Counted from the stretch's first letter, positions 8,921 to 17,277 are shown. The stretch is 64,000 nucleotides of DNA from Pseudoalteromonas luteoviolacea (GCF_018100925.1 NZ_JAGJEH010000014.1:1-64000), one strand, 5' to 3'. Notes: generated by a model not told the origin, from the letters alone. Translations and numbers: made by a program.

Positions 8921-9865
8921 ATGAAATATACATTTGCCTTGCTGGGGATATTTAGCGGCTGCGTATCTGCTGCTCCACTGCCTTCTTTCAGTGAAATTCG
9001 ATTGGGGTTTGAGTCTATTGATTACAATGAATCACTTGCAGATGTTGCAGGCTTTGGCCAGTTGTCTCAATCGATCTCAGTGACTAACCCTGCGGTCAGG
9101 CAGCTATCATATACAGGGATTGATGAACGTTGGGGTTTTTATATTGGTAGTGCCGCGACAATTTCGACAGAGATAGATCAAGAAACCTGGTCATTAAAAG
9201 ACTTTGGTGCAATCCAGCAGAACGACTTTAAAGTCAAAGCTAACGAATTAGCGTTTACCGCAGCATACAACTACCAACGTGCGCTTCAGTTGACGTTTGG
9301 GATGAAAATTTTTACTTCTAGTTTTACTCGTTCAAATTTTAAATTCGTTAATCCGGGTGCCACAAGATTTGACGACGCACTCAAAGCGCTGCCGCGTGAA
9401 GACGGGGATCCTGTGCCTCGTTTTGATTTACCTGGTCAAACCAAAGATGGGGATGACGTATTGCAAAATAACCCTGCTTCGTTAGTGCCTGTGATTTCTG
9501 TGACAGAAGATCAAATGGGAATTTTAGCCACAATTGGTGCGCGTTACGATAGCAAGCTGGTGCGTCCAGAAGATAAATTTAGTTGGTATATTGAAGGCGA
9601 GCTGAGTAGCCCTGTGTACAGCCGAATTCAGAATACGCAATTTGAAACAACAACCTTGACTGATAATTTTAATGGTTGGGGGATGATGGCAAGGACGGGA
9701 GTGAGATATCAGGTTGTTGAGCATGTTGCTGTGATGTTTGGGGTAGATGCTTACTACAAAGAGAGAGATACCGTAACGGAGGAAGTGAATGGTCGACGTT
9801 TGCGAGTTCCTGAAATAGAATACACTAACGTTTCTTTGACCGCAGGATTACAATGGAGTTACTAA
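8921..9865 (+). CDS. Putative outer-membrane beta-barrel protein
   Basis: Protein of 314 residues, not assigned to a named family. The start at 8921 is preferred over an in-frame TTG at 8885: it has GAGG ten bases upstream and gives a clean signal peptide (about 1-18, MKYTFALLGIFSGCVSA then APLP). The mature part has alternating hydrophobic/polar beta-strand character, many aromatics and a C-terminus ending LQWSY, typical of outer-membrane barrels. Its stop codon overlaps the start of the following lipoprotein gene by one base, so the two are translationally coupled and probably work together at the outer membrane. Function is unknown. Confidence 0.7.
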   Translation: MKYTFALLGIFSGCVSAAPLPSFSEIRLGFESIDYNESLADVAGFGQLSQSISVTNPAVRQLSYTGIDERWGFYIGSAATISTEIDQETWSLKDFGAIQQNDFKVKANELAFTAAYNYQRALQLTFGMKIFTSSFTRSNFKFVNPGATRFDDALKALPREDGDPVPRFDLPGQTKDGDDVLQNNPASLVPVISVTEDQMGILATIGARYDSKLVRPEDKFSWYIEGELSSPVYSRIQNTQFETTTLTDNFNGWGMMARTGVRYQVVEHVAVMFGVDAYYKERDTVTEEVNGRRLRVPEIEYTNVSLTAGLQWSY

Positions 9866-10845
9866 TGCGAATGAAAGTCGGCCTGGTTTTTGGGGCCTTG
9901 CTTTTGAACATTACAGGCTGTAAAACACTGGACTCAGTGCAAAACTCACTGGGAGGCTCTTCGCCTACGACTGAACAGGTTCAAGCGGCGTATAGTAGAG
10001 CGGAAGCTTCCTATAAAGAAGCACAACAAGCCATGTATCTGGCAAATGTTGAATCATTGATTGACTATGATAGCGAGCGCATTCAAAAAGCCCAAAAAGA
10101 ATGGAAGGAGTTGGAGGAAAACTTTTCAGATTTAAAATCCAAGCCTTTTGAAGCACTTGATAGTGCATCTTTTTTTTCGTCTCAGACGGTGAGTGGGGAG
10201 ATAATTGAGCTCAGCCAAGAAGTGTTGGCACTTGTAGCTGGCGCACAAGCGGCAAAACAATTGATTTTATCTGTGCTAGAACCTGTACGTTCGCATTTTG
10301 CTGTACTGGATAAATTTGCAACGGAAGAACATTTTTCTACACGTTATCGCAAGCTCAGTGAGAGGCATAATAAGTTTAAAGCGATGTTGGTAAATGGTAA
10401 GCAGCTTGAAGTCGAAGCGATGTTGCCTGAGTACACCGCTTTGCTTACTGCATTGGAGATCAGTGCTGTTGAGCTGCACTACTTGGGAGAAATCGTCGCT
10501 CAACTCCGTGCCATTGCAGCTTCCCCTAAAGCTGAAGTACTGCCCAGTGTTACTATGGATGCCAATAATACCAGTGATTATGCAAAACAATACATCCACA
10601 GCAATGTACGGAATTATGAGCAGATCGAAGCGAAAGTGAAGCAAGCTCAATTGCAACTACAAAGGATCGAGCACTTATATCAGGAGCATCTTGTTCGTAA
10701 ACAGGCATTGGCAAATAACCAAGTGGAAGAACAGCTACTGATACTTGAAAGCCAGCTACTTGCATTAACAGAAAAAGCAGGGCTGGGAGATCTGCGGCAT
10801 TTAACCTTTGCCGAGCAGCTTGCAGCAGTCAAAGAAAAGCTTTAA
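9865..10845 (+). CDS. Coiled-coil lipoprotein, function unknown
   Basis: Protein of 326 residues. The start at 9865 (MRMKVGLVFG) overlaps the upstream TAA as TAATG and gives a lipoprotein signal peptide with lipobox NITG before Cys at about 19; a start at 9853 would spoil the signal. After a Ser-Gly-rich tether the protein is almost wholly helical and rich in Gln, Glu, Ala and Lys, with heptad-like stretches near residues 40-80 and 240-310, suggesting extended periplasmic coiled coils. It is coupled to the upstream barrel protein. A role as a barrel partner or envelope spacer is inference only. Confidence 0.7.
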   Translation: MRMKVGLVFGALLLNITGCKTLDSVQNSLGGSSPTTEQVQAAYSRAEASYKEAQQAMYLANVESLIDYDSERIQKAQKEWKELEENFSDLKSKPFEALDSASFFSSQTVSGEIIELSQEVLALVAGAQAAKQLILSVLEPVRSHFAVLDKFATEEHFSTRYRKLSERHNKFKAMLVNGKQLEVEAMLPEYTALLTALEISAVELHYLGEIVAQLRAIAASPKAEVLPSVTMDANNTSDYAKQYIHSNVRNYEQIEAKVKQAQLQLQRIEHLYQEHLVRKQALANNQVEEQLLILESQLLALTEKAGLGDLRHLTFAEQLAAVKEKL

Positions 10846-11132
10846 TACGTGATTGTTTGCTAAGGCATGGTACTCAGTTAACTTCTGTTGATGCGGTACC
10901 ATGCTTGACGTAAATATTCATGCACTGGGAACGACTGAATAAGCAAAAATGCTACGCTCCTCATAAGGCAATAGTTGCCAAATTTGAAATTATTGGCATA
11001 TTAATCTAACAATTGTTTTTAGAAGGTATATTTATTCTTGTCTTTTGATAAAAACAAGCTATTCAAAATCAAAATTTCCATCTAAATAGATTAAGATCTC
11101 TGCCAATTTTACATCTACAGGCAAGAGCAAGC
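10846..11132. other. Intergenic region with a 9-bp-arm hairpin
   Basis: GCATGGTAC (10865-10873) pairs with GTACCATGC (10896-10904), 20 bases after the lipoprotein stop. It may end that operon, although no T run follows. The remainder is AT-rich leader and promoter sequence for the 11133 gene, with no clear motif. Confidence 0.5.
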
Positions 11133-11765
11133 ATGACAGCAGTAAACAACCAGAATTTGCTTCAACTTCGTTTTATTCAACAATCGCATATTGACTCAGT
11201 CAAACCATTTTTTTCCCGTTTGCCGGACAATCCTTACGCTGACGGTGCATTTCGTAAACGTCGTTATTCGGTGTTGAAGTTTGCCGAAGGTAATATCTCA
11301 ATACAGCCCGCAAAAGCTTTTGTTCAAGATGACTCAATCAATCAATTCCAAGGCAATGTTGAGCGTGTTTACGAGAACTTGGAAGCGGACTTACTACAAA
11401 GTGAAGGATTTAAGCATTTATTGCAAGAGTTCAAAGTGATGACTGGTATTGCAGACGATGCTGACATTGAAGTGCATCAATTTAGAATGTTGGCGATTGA
11501 AAGTGATACACCTCCTGCACCAGAAGGTGTGCACCAAGATGGCTTTGATCACGTGTGCGTATGCGGTGTTTCACATGAAAATATTGCTGGTGGTGAGTTG
11601 CTAGTCTACGAACACAAAGAAGCTGAGCCATGTTTTAAAATGGAAATAAAAGATGGTTTGTTTGCGCTTGTGAACGATCGTGAAGTCTGGCACAACGCAA
11701 CGCCAATGAATAAGCTAAATGCCGAAGAGATTGGCTATTTAGATTGTTTCGTATTTACCGCATAA
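11133..11765 (+). CDS. 2OG-Fe(II) dioxygenase family protein
   Basis: Non-heme iron, 2-oxoglutarate-dependent oxygenase, 210 residues, resembling the 2OG-Fe_Oxy_2 family (PF10014), whose characterised members hydroxylate free amino acids such as isoleucine. The iron ligands are visible as His134-x-Asp136 in GVHQDGFDH and a distal His187 in VWHNATPM, spaced as in double-stranded beta-helix oxygenases. The 2OG-binding basic residue was not identified with certainty. It lies 10 bases before a PLP enzyme of the VC1184 type, so the two probably act in one amino-acid or sulfur pathway. The substrate is unknown. Confidence 0.82.
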   Translation: MTAVNNQNLLQLRFIQQSHIDSVKPFFSRLPDNPYADGAFRKRRYSVLKFAEGNISIQPAKAFVQDDSINQFQGNVERVYENLEADLLQSEGFKHLLQEFKVMTGIADDADIEVHQFRMLAIESDTPPAPEGVHQDGFDHVCVCGVSHENIAGGELLVYEHKEAEPCFKMEIKDGLFALVNDREVWHNATPMNKLNAEEIGYLDCFVFTA

Positions 11766-11775
11766 AGAGGTCTCT

Positions 11776-13011
11776 ATGAATCTAATGCCAATTCGCCGCC
11801 AATTTCCTGCGTTGATGCAAGAAGTATCAGGCATCGCTCCAGTATTTTTAGATGGCCCGGGTGGCTCTCAAGTACCTCAGTCGGTGCTGAGTGCAATGTC
11901 AGCATACCTTGGTTATTTTAACTCAAACTTAGGTGGTGCTTTTTTCTCAAGTGATAAAACTGTAGAACTGATGGGCCGAGCTAGGCACGTTGTAGCACAG
12001 TTGCTTAATGCCCCAAGCAGTGACCAAATCGTATTTGGTGCGAATATGACAAGCTTGACGTTTAGCTTTAGCCGAGCGATATCAAGACAGTGGCAAGCTG
12101 GTGATGAAGTGATAGTGACTAATGCAGATCATTATTCAAATGTATCGTCTTGGCGCCAGGCAGCAGAAGATAAAGGTGCACAGGTACACGCAGTGCGCAT
12201 CGATGAAGCGGATTGCACACTTGACCTAGAGCATTATGCATCTTTATTGAATGCCAACACCAAACTTGTTGCGGTGACATATGCTTCAAATACAACGGGA
12301 TCTATCAATGATATTAAGAAAATTGTTGAGATGGCCCATCAAGTGGGTGCTTTAGTATATGTTGATGCCGTGCATTTTGCACCACACGAGCTGATCGATG
12401 TTCAAGCTTTAGACTGCGACTTTTTGGCTTGTTCGGCTTATAAATTCTTTGGCCCACACGTTGGTATTGTATACGGTAAGCGCGAGCATTTAGAAGGGTT
12501 CACACCTTATAAAGTAGAGCCTGCAAAAGATGTGATCCCTGGTCGTTGGGAAACGGGCACACAAAGCTTTGAAGGACTCGCGGGTGTGATAGCTGCGATT
12601 GAATATATTGCATCACTCAGTGAACTGCCTGATTCGGAGCCGCTAAGAGTAAGATTAGAGCAAGCATTTGCTAATTCCAAAGCACATGAAATGGCCCTGA
12701 GCCAACATTTCCTCTCAAAACTTGCAGATTTTCCTCAGATCACCTTGCATGGGATCAATGAGCTATCTCGTTTGGCACAACGTACACCTACGTTTGCATT
12801 GACGTTTGAAGGTATAGAACCACGAGAAGTATCAGAATTTCTTGGTCAGCATCATATCTGTGTTTGGGATGGTAACTTTTATGCTCAAGGCTTGTGTGAG
12901 CAATTGGGTGTAATGGACAAAGGCGGTGTAGTGCGCATTGGCTGTATGCATTACAACACCATTGAGGAATTAGACAGGTTGTTTGATCTGTTTAGCGAAC
13001 TACTAAACTAA
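11776..13011 (+). CDS. Cysteine desulfurase-like PLP enzyme (VC1184 type)
   Basis: Class V aminotransferase-fold protein of 411 residues resembling the cysteine-desulfurase-like VC1184 family (TIGR01976). The PLP Lys is Lys223 in SAYKFFGPH, with Asp197 and His200 in VDAVHFAPH contacting the cofactor and a DHYSN segment near 118-122. It lacks an obvious catalytic Cys loop of the SufS or IscS kind, so desulfurase activity is not assured; lyase or aminotransferase chemistry on a hydroxylated amino acid from the upstream dioxygenase is an alternative. It follows that gene by 10 bases with GAGG at 11767-11770. A strong terminator ends the pair. Confidence 0.85.
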   Translation: MNLMPIRRQFPALMQEVSGIAPVFLDGPGGSQVPQSVLSAMSAYLGYFNSNLGGAFFSSDKTVELMGRARHVVAQLLNAPSSDQIVFGANMTSLTFSFSRAISRQWQAGDEVIVTNADHYSNVSSWRQAAEDKGAQVHAVRIDEADCTLDLEHYASLLNANTKLVAVTYASNTTGSINDIKKIVEMAHQVGALVYVDAVHFAPHELIDVQALDCDFLACSAYKFFGPHVGIVYGKREHLEGFTPYKVEPAKDVIPGRWETGTQSFEGLAGVIAAIEYIASLSELPDSEPLRVRLEQAFANSKAHEMALSQHFLSKLADFPQITLHGINELSRLAQRTPTFALTFEGIEPREVSEFLGQHHICVWDGNFYAQGLCEQLGVMDKGGVVRIGCMHYNTIEELDRLFDLFSELLN

Positions 13012-13012
13012 T

Positions 13013-13037
13013 AAAAGGGTGCCTCGCACCCTTTTTT
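13013..13037 (+). terminator. Rho-independent terminator
   Basis: AAAGGGTGC/GCACCCTTT stem with a short loop and a run of seven T, directly after the 11776-13011 stop. It separates that operon from the small-peptide gene. Confidence 0.9.
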
Positions 13038-13040
13038 TGT

Positions 13041-13233
13041 CAGCAAGCATCGGGTTAGGTGTTTGATTTTTAAACAGGTTAACCTTTTACTATCTCACAC
13101 AATTATTACCGTTTGTAATGAAATAATATCCAGATTGAAATCGTTGCTTTTAAGCTGTGTTGGTGGTTATTTATTAATCAGGATGCAAGCGCAATCCTGT
13201 GTGCAAAAGATCAACATATAAAAGGAAATAACG
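13041..13233 (+). promoter_or_regulatory. Leader region of the double-glycine peptide gene
   Basis: AT-rich 193-base spacer between a terminator and the peptide gene, so the gene needs its own promoter here; no unambiguous -35/-10 pair was chosen. A small hairpin, CAGGAT (13179-13184) with ATCCTG (13194-13199), lies just upstream of a good ribosome binding site, AAAGGA at 13220-13225, 8 bases before the ATG. Confidence 0.45.
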
Positions 13234-13404
13234 ATGAAAATCGCACTTAATAAACGTTCGGTAAAACAGTTAACAAGTAATAATAAAAAGCTAAATGCAG
13301 AGCAAACACCGCAAGTTGCTGGTGGTATGTACGCAAGTTCACCACATGTACCTGGCTGTATTTCTTACAACGGCTGGACATGTAATTCAATGTATAACTG
13401 TTAA
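13234..13404 (+). CDS. Double-glycine leader peptide, RiPP-precursor-like
   Basis: Small gene of 56 codons plus stop. Residues 1-31 form a Lys/Asn-rich leader beginning MKIALNKRSVKQLT and ending TPQVAGG, the layout of double-glycine natural-product precursors (class I lanthipeptide-like and bacteriocin-like leaders). The 25-residue core has Cys at core positions 11, 19 and 25 and Ser/Thr at 4, 5, 13, 18 and 21, so it could form thioether rings or disulfides. It has its own RBS and lies between a terminator and a convergent gene. No LanB, LanC, LanM, radical-SAM or C39 peptidase gene is in the window, so maturation enzymes must be elsewhere if used. The reading frame is clear; product class is inferred. 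Confidence 0.75.
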   Translation: MKIALNKRSVKQLTSNNKKLNAEQTPQVAGGMYASSPHVPGCISYNGWTCNSMYNC

Positions 13405-13415
13405 GCTGAAGATGG

Positions 13416-13440
13416 CTACAGAGCAGGCTATGTTCTGTAG
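13416..13440. terminator. Hairpin after the peptide gene
   Basis: CTACAGAGCA pairs with TGTTCTGTAG (one mismatch, five-base loop), 11 bases after the peptide stop and facing the convergent cNMP-domain gene. There is no long T run, so it may be a weak bidirectional terminator. Confidence 0.5.
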
Positions 13441-13456
13441 TCAATAATCAACTTAC

Positions 13457-13915
13457 TTACAGTTTTTCTTCGATGAAGTGATTGAGTTTGTGAATACGTT
13501 CACTCATTCCCGCAATAATTTTGTCTTTTATTTTTTCTCGTATGACGGCTGGTAGCTTTGTCAGAGCTTCAGAGGTGATAGCGAGTACAATGGTATCTGA
13601 GATAGCTTGTGCACTGGTGCTTCGCTCGCGATTGGAGATAAAAGCCCCTTCTCCGACGAACTCGCCAGGTCCAACATGGCCAATATCAACGTGATCTTTT
13701 TCGGCAAAAATACGTAATTCACCATTTAAAATAATGTAAAGTCGATTATCTTGTTCAAAACGTTTAAATGCGTAGCGGTCTTTACTAATTAAATATAAGT
13801 GACTGAATGACTCCAATAGCACTTGCCGCTCAGCCAGTGTGAACTCAGTAAAAAAATCCAAGCGATTGATAATTTCAAGTTGCTTTATGGTAGTTATATT
13901 TTCTAATAGTTTCAT
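13457..13915 (-). CDS. Cyclic-nucleotide-binding domain protein
   Basis: Stand-alone cNMP-binding domain of 152 residues with no DNA-binding helix-turn-helix, so not a Crp-type regulator. The beta-roll core runs from about residue 45 to 125; GPGEFVGEGAFISNRERSTSAQAI matches the phosphate-binding cassette in layout, with the Gly-Glu and Arg present. It is flanked by N- and C-terminal helices. It lies 14 bases after ntrC on the same strand and may be co-transcribed with ntrBC. Family members of this sort often act as regulatory subunits or sensors, but no partner is evident here. Confidence 0.75.
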   Translation of the reverse strand: MKLLENITTIKQLEIINRLDFFTEFTLAERQVLLESFSHLYLISKDRYAFKRFEQDNRLYIILNGELRIFAEKDHVDIGHVGPGEFVGEGAFISNRERSTSAQAISDTIVLAITSEALTKLPAVIREKIKDKIIAGMSERIHKLNHFIEEKL

Positions 13916-13929
13916 GCTCAGTCGACCTA

Positions 13930-15336
13930 CTAGTCATTTTCTAGCATATTGCGCTCTTTCAGCTTTCTGGTCAATGTATTACGTCCCCAGCCTATCTTTA
14001 AGGCTGCGTCTTGTTTATGGCCATGGCATGCCGCAAGTGCCGATTTAATAAGCCTAGTTTCAAGCTGTGCCTGCACTTGTGGCCAAATGTGATCTTCTCC
14101 TAGCTTAAGTTGTTGATCTAGCCATAGTTGAAATGCATCCAGCCAGTCTTGGTTTTGCTCAAGTGTCTCTGCATCGGTTGTTTGCATCAATTCTGGTGGT
14201 AAGTCCTGAGGTCCGACCATGTCACCGGGTGCCATGACAGTTAGCCAGCGGCAGGTATTTTCTAGCTGTCTAACATTGCCTGGCCAATGAAATGCACACA
14301 TGTGTGTCAGTGCTTTATCAGTGAGTACTTTACTTGGAACTTTAAGTTCTTTTGCACTTTTGGCGAGAAAATACTCTGCCAATTTTGCGATATCAACGCT
14401 TCTTTCTCTCAGAGGAGGAATACGCAATCTCACAACATTGAGGCGGTGAAATAAATCTTCACGAAACTGACCTTCACTGACGAGTTTCTCTAAATCTTGG
14501 TGAGTTGCAGCGAGAATACGTACGTCAACTTTAACGCTTTGGTGACCACCCACGCGGTAAAACTCACCATCAGCCAATACTCGCAACAATCGTGTTTGCA
14601 CATCCAACGGCATATCACCTATTTCGTCCAAAAATAGTGTACCGCCATTTGCCTGTTCAAAGCGGCCACGGCGAACACTGTCCGCACCGGTAAATGCCCC
14701 TTTTTCATGACCAAATAGCTCGGACTCTACTAAGTCTTTGGGGATAGCAGCCATGTTGAGCGCAATAAATGTTTTGTCTTTGCGTGGGCTGTGATTATGT
14801 AATGCGCCTGCGACGAGTTCTTTGCCGGTGCCTGATTCACCATTGATCAACACACTCATACTGGATGCAGACAGTTTCCCTATGGCTCTAAATACCTCTT
14901 GCATAGCTGGGGCTTCGCCGATGATATCGGGACGATCGGTTAGGGCATCTTGTGGTTTAGTCTTGGCGTTTTGTTGTGCCGCTCTATAAGCTCTATCAGC
15001 CAGTGATGTTGCTTCATCTAAGTCGAATGGTTTCGCTAAATATTCAAATGCGCCTTTTTGAAATGCATTGACGGCGGAGTCCAAATCGGAGTGGGCAGTC
15101 ATAATGATTACAGGTAGTGAAGGGTACAGACGGTTTACTTCTTCAAGTAGTGCCATTCCATCGAGACCTGGCATGCGCACGTCAGACATTAAGACCGCAG
15201 GCTGACCATATTCGAGGGCCGTTAAGACGTCTTGGCCATTGGCAAAGCTTTCCGTAGCAAAGCCTGCTCTAGATAAAGCCTTTTCCAATACAAATCGGAT
15301 AGAAGCATCGTCATCAACTAACCACACACTTTTCAT
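13930..15336 (-). CDS. ntrC: Nitrogen regulation response regulator NtrC
   Basis: Sigma-54 activator of nitrogen-limitation genes, 468 residues. It has a receiver domain with the acidic triad VDDD (about 7-10) and phospho-acceptor Asp52, an AAA+ domain with GESGTGKE (about 168), the sigma-54-contacting GAFTGA loop (about 215), and a C-terminal Fis-type helix-turn-helix (about 430-465, with WGRNTLTRKLKE). The ATG shares one base with the ntrB stop (TAATG). Matching NtrC sites lie upstream of ntrB and glnA in this window, so it probably controls both. Confidence 0.96.
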   Translation of the reverse strand: MKSVWLVDDDASIRFVLEKALSRAGFATESFANGQDVLTALEYGQPAVLMSDVRMPGLDGMALLEEVNRLYPSLPVIIMTAHSDLDSAVNAFQKGAFEYLAKPFDLDEATSLADRAYRAAQQNAKTKPQDALTDRPDIIGEAPAMQEVFRAIGKLSASSMSVLINGESGTGKELVAGALHNHSPRKDKTFIALNMAAIPKDLVESELFGHEKGAFTGADSVRRGRFEQANGGTLFLDEIGDMPLDVQTRLLRVLADGEFYRVGGHQSVKVDVRILAATHQDLEKLVSEGQFREDLFHRLNVVRLRIPPLRERSVDIAKLAEYFLAKSAKELKVPSKVLTDKALTHMCAFHWPGNVRQLENTCRWLTVMAPGDMVGPQDLPPELMQTTDAETLEQNQDWLDAFQLWLDQQLKLGEDHIWPQVQAQLETRLIKSALAACHGHKQDAALKIGWGRNTLTRKLKERNMLEND

Positions 15337-16412
15337 TATTTGCTCCCTAACTCATTTTCAAAGGGTAAGTAGATACAAAACTCTGTATGTCCAGACCAAC
15401 TATCGCATTCGATGAAGCCGTTATGCTGTTCGACTAAGGTTTGCGCGATGGATAATCCAAGGCCTGATCCACCTTCTTTATTGGTAACCATGGGGTAAAA
15501 AAGCGTCGCTTTTAACGCTTCATCTATGCCAGGTCCGTTATCGGCAATTTTTATGAGCAACGCTTTTCTGAGGATTAATTTACCGCGCCTAACCCTGTGA
15601 CAAATTCGGGTTGTGACACAGATCTCTCCTTTGCCTTGCAAGGCTTGCTGGGCGTTTCTCACTATATTTAGCACCACTTGTTGAATTTTTGATTCGTCCA
15701 CACAAATATCTGGAATACTGGGATCGTAATCTTTGCGCAGCGTGAGTGCATGCTCGGTTTCTAATGCACTGAGCTTCAATATAGACTCAAGCACTTTATG
15801 AATATTGCACAGTGTACGCTTTGGCAATTCATTTGGTCCAAGTAACCTGTCAACCAATTCCCTCAATCGATCTGCCTGTGCGATAATCAACTGTGCGCAC
15901 TCATCTCGCTCTTGTTGTTCAACTTCATACTGCAATAATTGCGCCGCTCCTCGTATACCACCGAGTGGGTTTTTAATCTCATGCGCTAATCCACGGATCA
16001 GATTGCGAGCTGCTTGGTATTGGTGGTCTTGATTAAATGCTTTGTCAAAGCGTAGCTCTTCATCAATTCGGCGGCATTCCAATTGAATGAAATCGCGATT
16101 GTTAATATGTAATTTGCGAGCGAATAAATTGATAGTACTGGCTCTATTGTCAATGAATACAACGTCTACTTTGTGTTGCTGGCAATCGATACCATCTTCA
16201 AGCACATAGCGCTTGAGCCGTTTTAAATCGATTAAGTGATGATGGAAGATGCTTTCAAAGGGCTGTTCGATAAGACGCTTTTGTCCTAGGCCTAATAACT
16301 CGCTGGCGCTGTTATTGGCGTAGTGAATTTTAAAGTCTTCGTCGAGTAAAATGACAGACGTTGATAAATTTTGCCATAGTTCAGGCAATATTGATGAATT
16401 GAGATGTTCCAT
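15336..16412 (-). CDS. ntrB: Nitrogen regulation sensor kinase NtrB
   Basis: PII-controlled histidine kinase/phosphatase for NtrC; cytoplasmic, with no membrane segments. It has an N-terminal PAS domain (about 10-120), a phospho-acceptor His in LAHEIKNPLGGIRGA near residue 145, and a HATPase domain with IADNGPGID and GSGLGLSIA. The start at 16412 (MEHLNSSILP, 358 residues) is preferred to an upstream ATG at 16442. The extra ten codons would lie across a perfect NtrC operator, which is better read as upstream regulatory DNA, and E. coli NtrB is about 349 residues. It is translationally coupled to ntrC. Confidence 0.95.
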   Translation of the reverse strand: MEHLNSSILPELWQNLSTSVILLDEDFKIHYANNSASELLGLGQKRLIEQPFESIFHHHLIDLKRLKRYVLEDGIDCQQHKVDVVFIDNRASTINLFARKLHINNRDFIQLECRRIDEELRFDKAFNQDHQYQAARNLIRGLAHEIKNPLGGIRGAAQLLQYEVEQQERDECAQLIIAQADRLRELVDRLLGPNELPKRTLCNIHKVLESILKLSALETEHALTLRKDYDPSIPDICVDESKIQQVVLNIVRNAQQALQGKGEICVTTRICHRVRRGKLILRKALLIKIADNGPGIDEALKATLFYPMVTNKEGGSGLGLSIAQTLVEQHNGFIECDSWSGHTEFCIYLPFENELGSK

Positions 16413-16424
16413 TATGGGTCGCCT

Positions 16425-16441
16425 TGCACCAAGTTGGTGCA
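16425..16441 (-). promoter_or_regulatory. NtrC operator upstream of ntrB
   Basis: TGCACCA-AGT-TGGTGCA is a perfect 7-3-7 palindrome matching the NtrC consensus, 12 bases upstream of the proposed ntrB start. By analogy with the enteric glnL promoter it probably lets NtrC repress ntrBC. Confidence 0.8.
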
Positions 16442-16520
16442 TTGTAATTTAACACAAAAATTAACAGTGTGCTGTTGTTATTGGCTTATTCACGCTGTGG
16501 TATCAATTTTGTGTTTATTT

Positions 16521-17036
16521 TTATTGGTTTGCTCTGGCTTTGTGCAAATAGAAAATGGTTTCATCACTTTTTGTTACGACCTTTCCTTTGGAGTTAAATA
16601 CCATCAGTTGGATTGAATGCTCACCTCGTGGCACGTTACGTAAAGCGAAAGTGATCGTATGTTGCTTTGGCCCTGTCGGTTTGCCATCTAGGTAAAGTTG
16701 CACAGTAAAGTCTTTTGCAAATCTAGGTGTGATCTGTCCACTTACATACACGCTACCCGTGTTATCACGCAGTGTCTGTTTGTGATTGGGGGCAATAATG
16801 GTCGCTTTGTATTCAGTTGCGTTTTGCTGTGCTGAGCTGTTTCCTAACACGGAAGTGTCTGTCGCTGGCATCGTTAAGAAGTGCGTATTAATTTTGACTT
16901 CCGCTGCACCTTTTCTTGGTGTGTCTGAGTATACCCAGTTACCATTTTCATCTTTCCAGCGATACACCTTTTTATCAGCATAGGCAGTATGGCTCGCTAG
17001 ACATAATATTATTACTAACCACAGTCGACTCACCAC
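16521..17036 (-). CDS. DUF4124 domain protein, periplasmic
   Basis: Exported protein of 171 residues, function unknown. A signal peptide (about 1-20, ending SHTAYA) precedes a DUF4124 segment: KKVYRWKDENGNWVYSDTPR, the hallmark Trp-x-Asp-x-x-Gly-x-x-x-Tyr-Ser-Asp-x-Pro pattern. The C-terminal half (about 85-165) looks like an immunoglobulin-like fold with QLYLDGKPTGPKQH and HSIQLMVFNSKGKV. It sits between glnA and ntrB on the same strand, as DUF4124 genes do in several marine gammaproteobacteria, but no nitrogen-related role is known. Confidence 0.8.
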   Translation of the reverse strand: MVSRLWLVIILCLASHTAYADKKVYRWKDENGNWVYSDTPRKGAAEVKINTHFLTMPATDTSVLGNSSAQQNATEYKATIIAPNHKQTLRDNTGSVYVSGQITPRFAKDFTVQLYLDGKPTGPKQHTITFALRNVPRGEHSIQLMVFNSKGKVVTKSDETIFYLHKARANQ

Positions 17037-17153
17037 AACCTCACCCTAAAAATTGAACAGTGTTAAAGCACATTATCATTGTCTCATTCTCAACATTGTA
17101 CAAGCGCTAATACTCACTGTTTAACTGTAGAGGTTTTACCGCGATTTTGCCAT

Positions 17154-17177
17154 AAAAAAGCCCGCTATTGCGGGCTT
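17154..17177 (-). terminator. Rho-independent terminator of glnA
   Basis: Read on the minus strand, AAGCCCGC/GCGGGCTT closes over a short loop and is followed by a T run. It lies about 100 bases after the glnA stop. Confidence 0.88.
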
Positions 17178-17277
17178 GAGAACACATATGATTTAAGCGC
17201 GCATTTACACTATAAAATGCAGCGAACATTGCGCATAGGTAACGAGTTACCTCTGTTCACTGCGAGCATATTTTTCG

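Noticed and set aside
16413..16442. Ten-codon N-terminal extension of ntrB
   Set aside because: It is the NtrC palindrome read as codons; the shorter start fits the family length.
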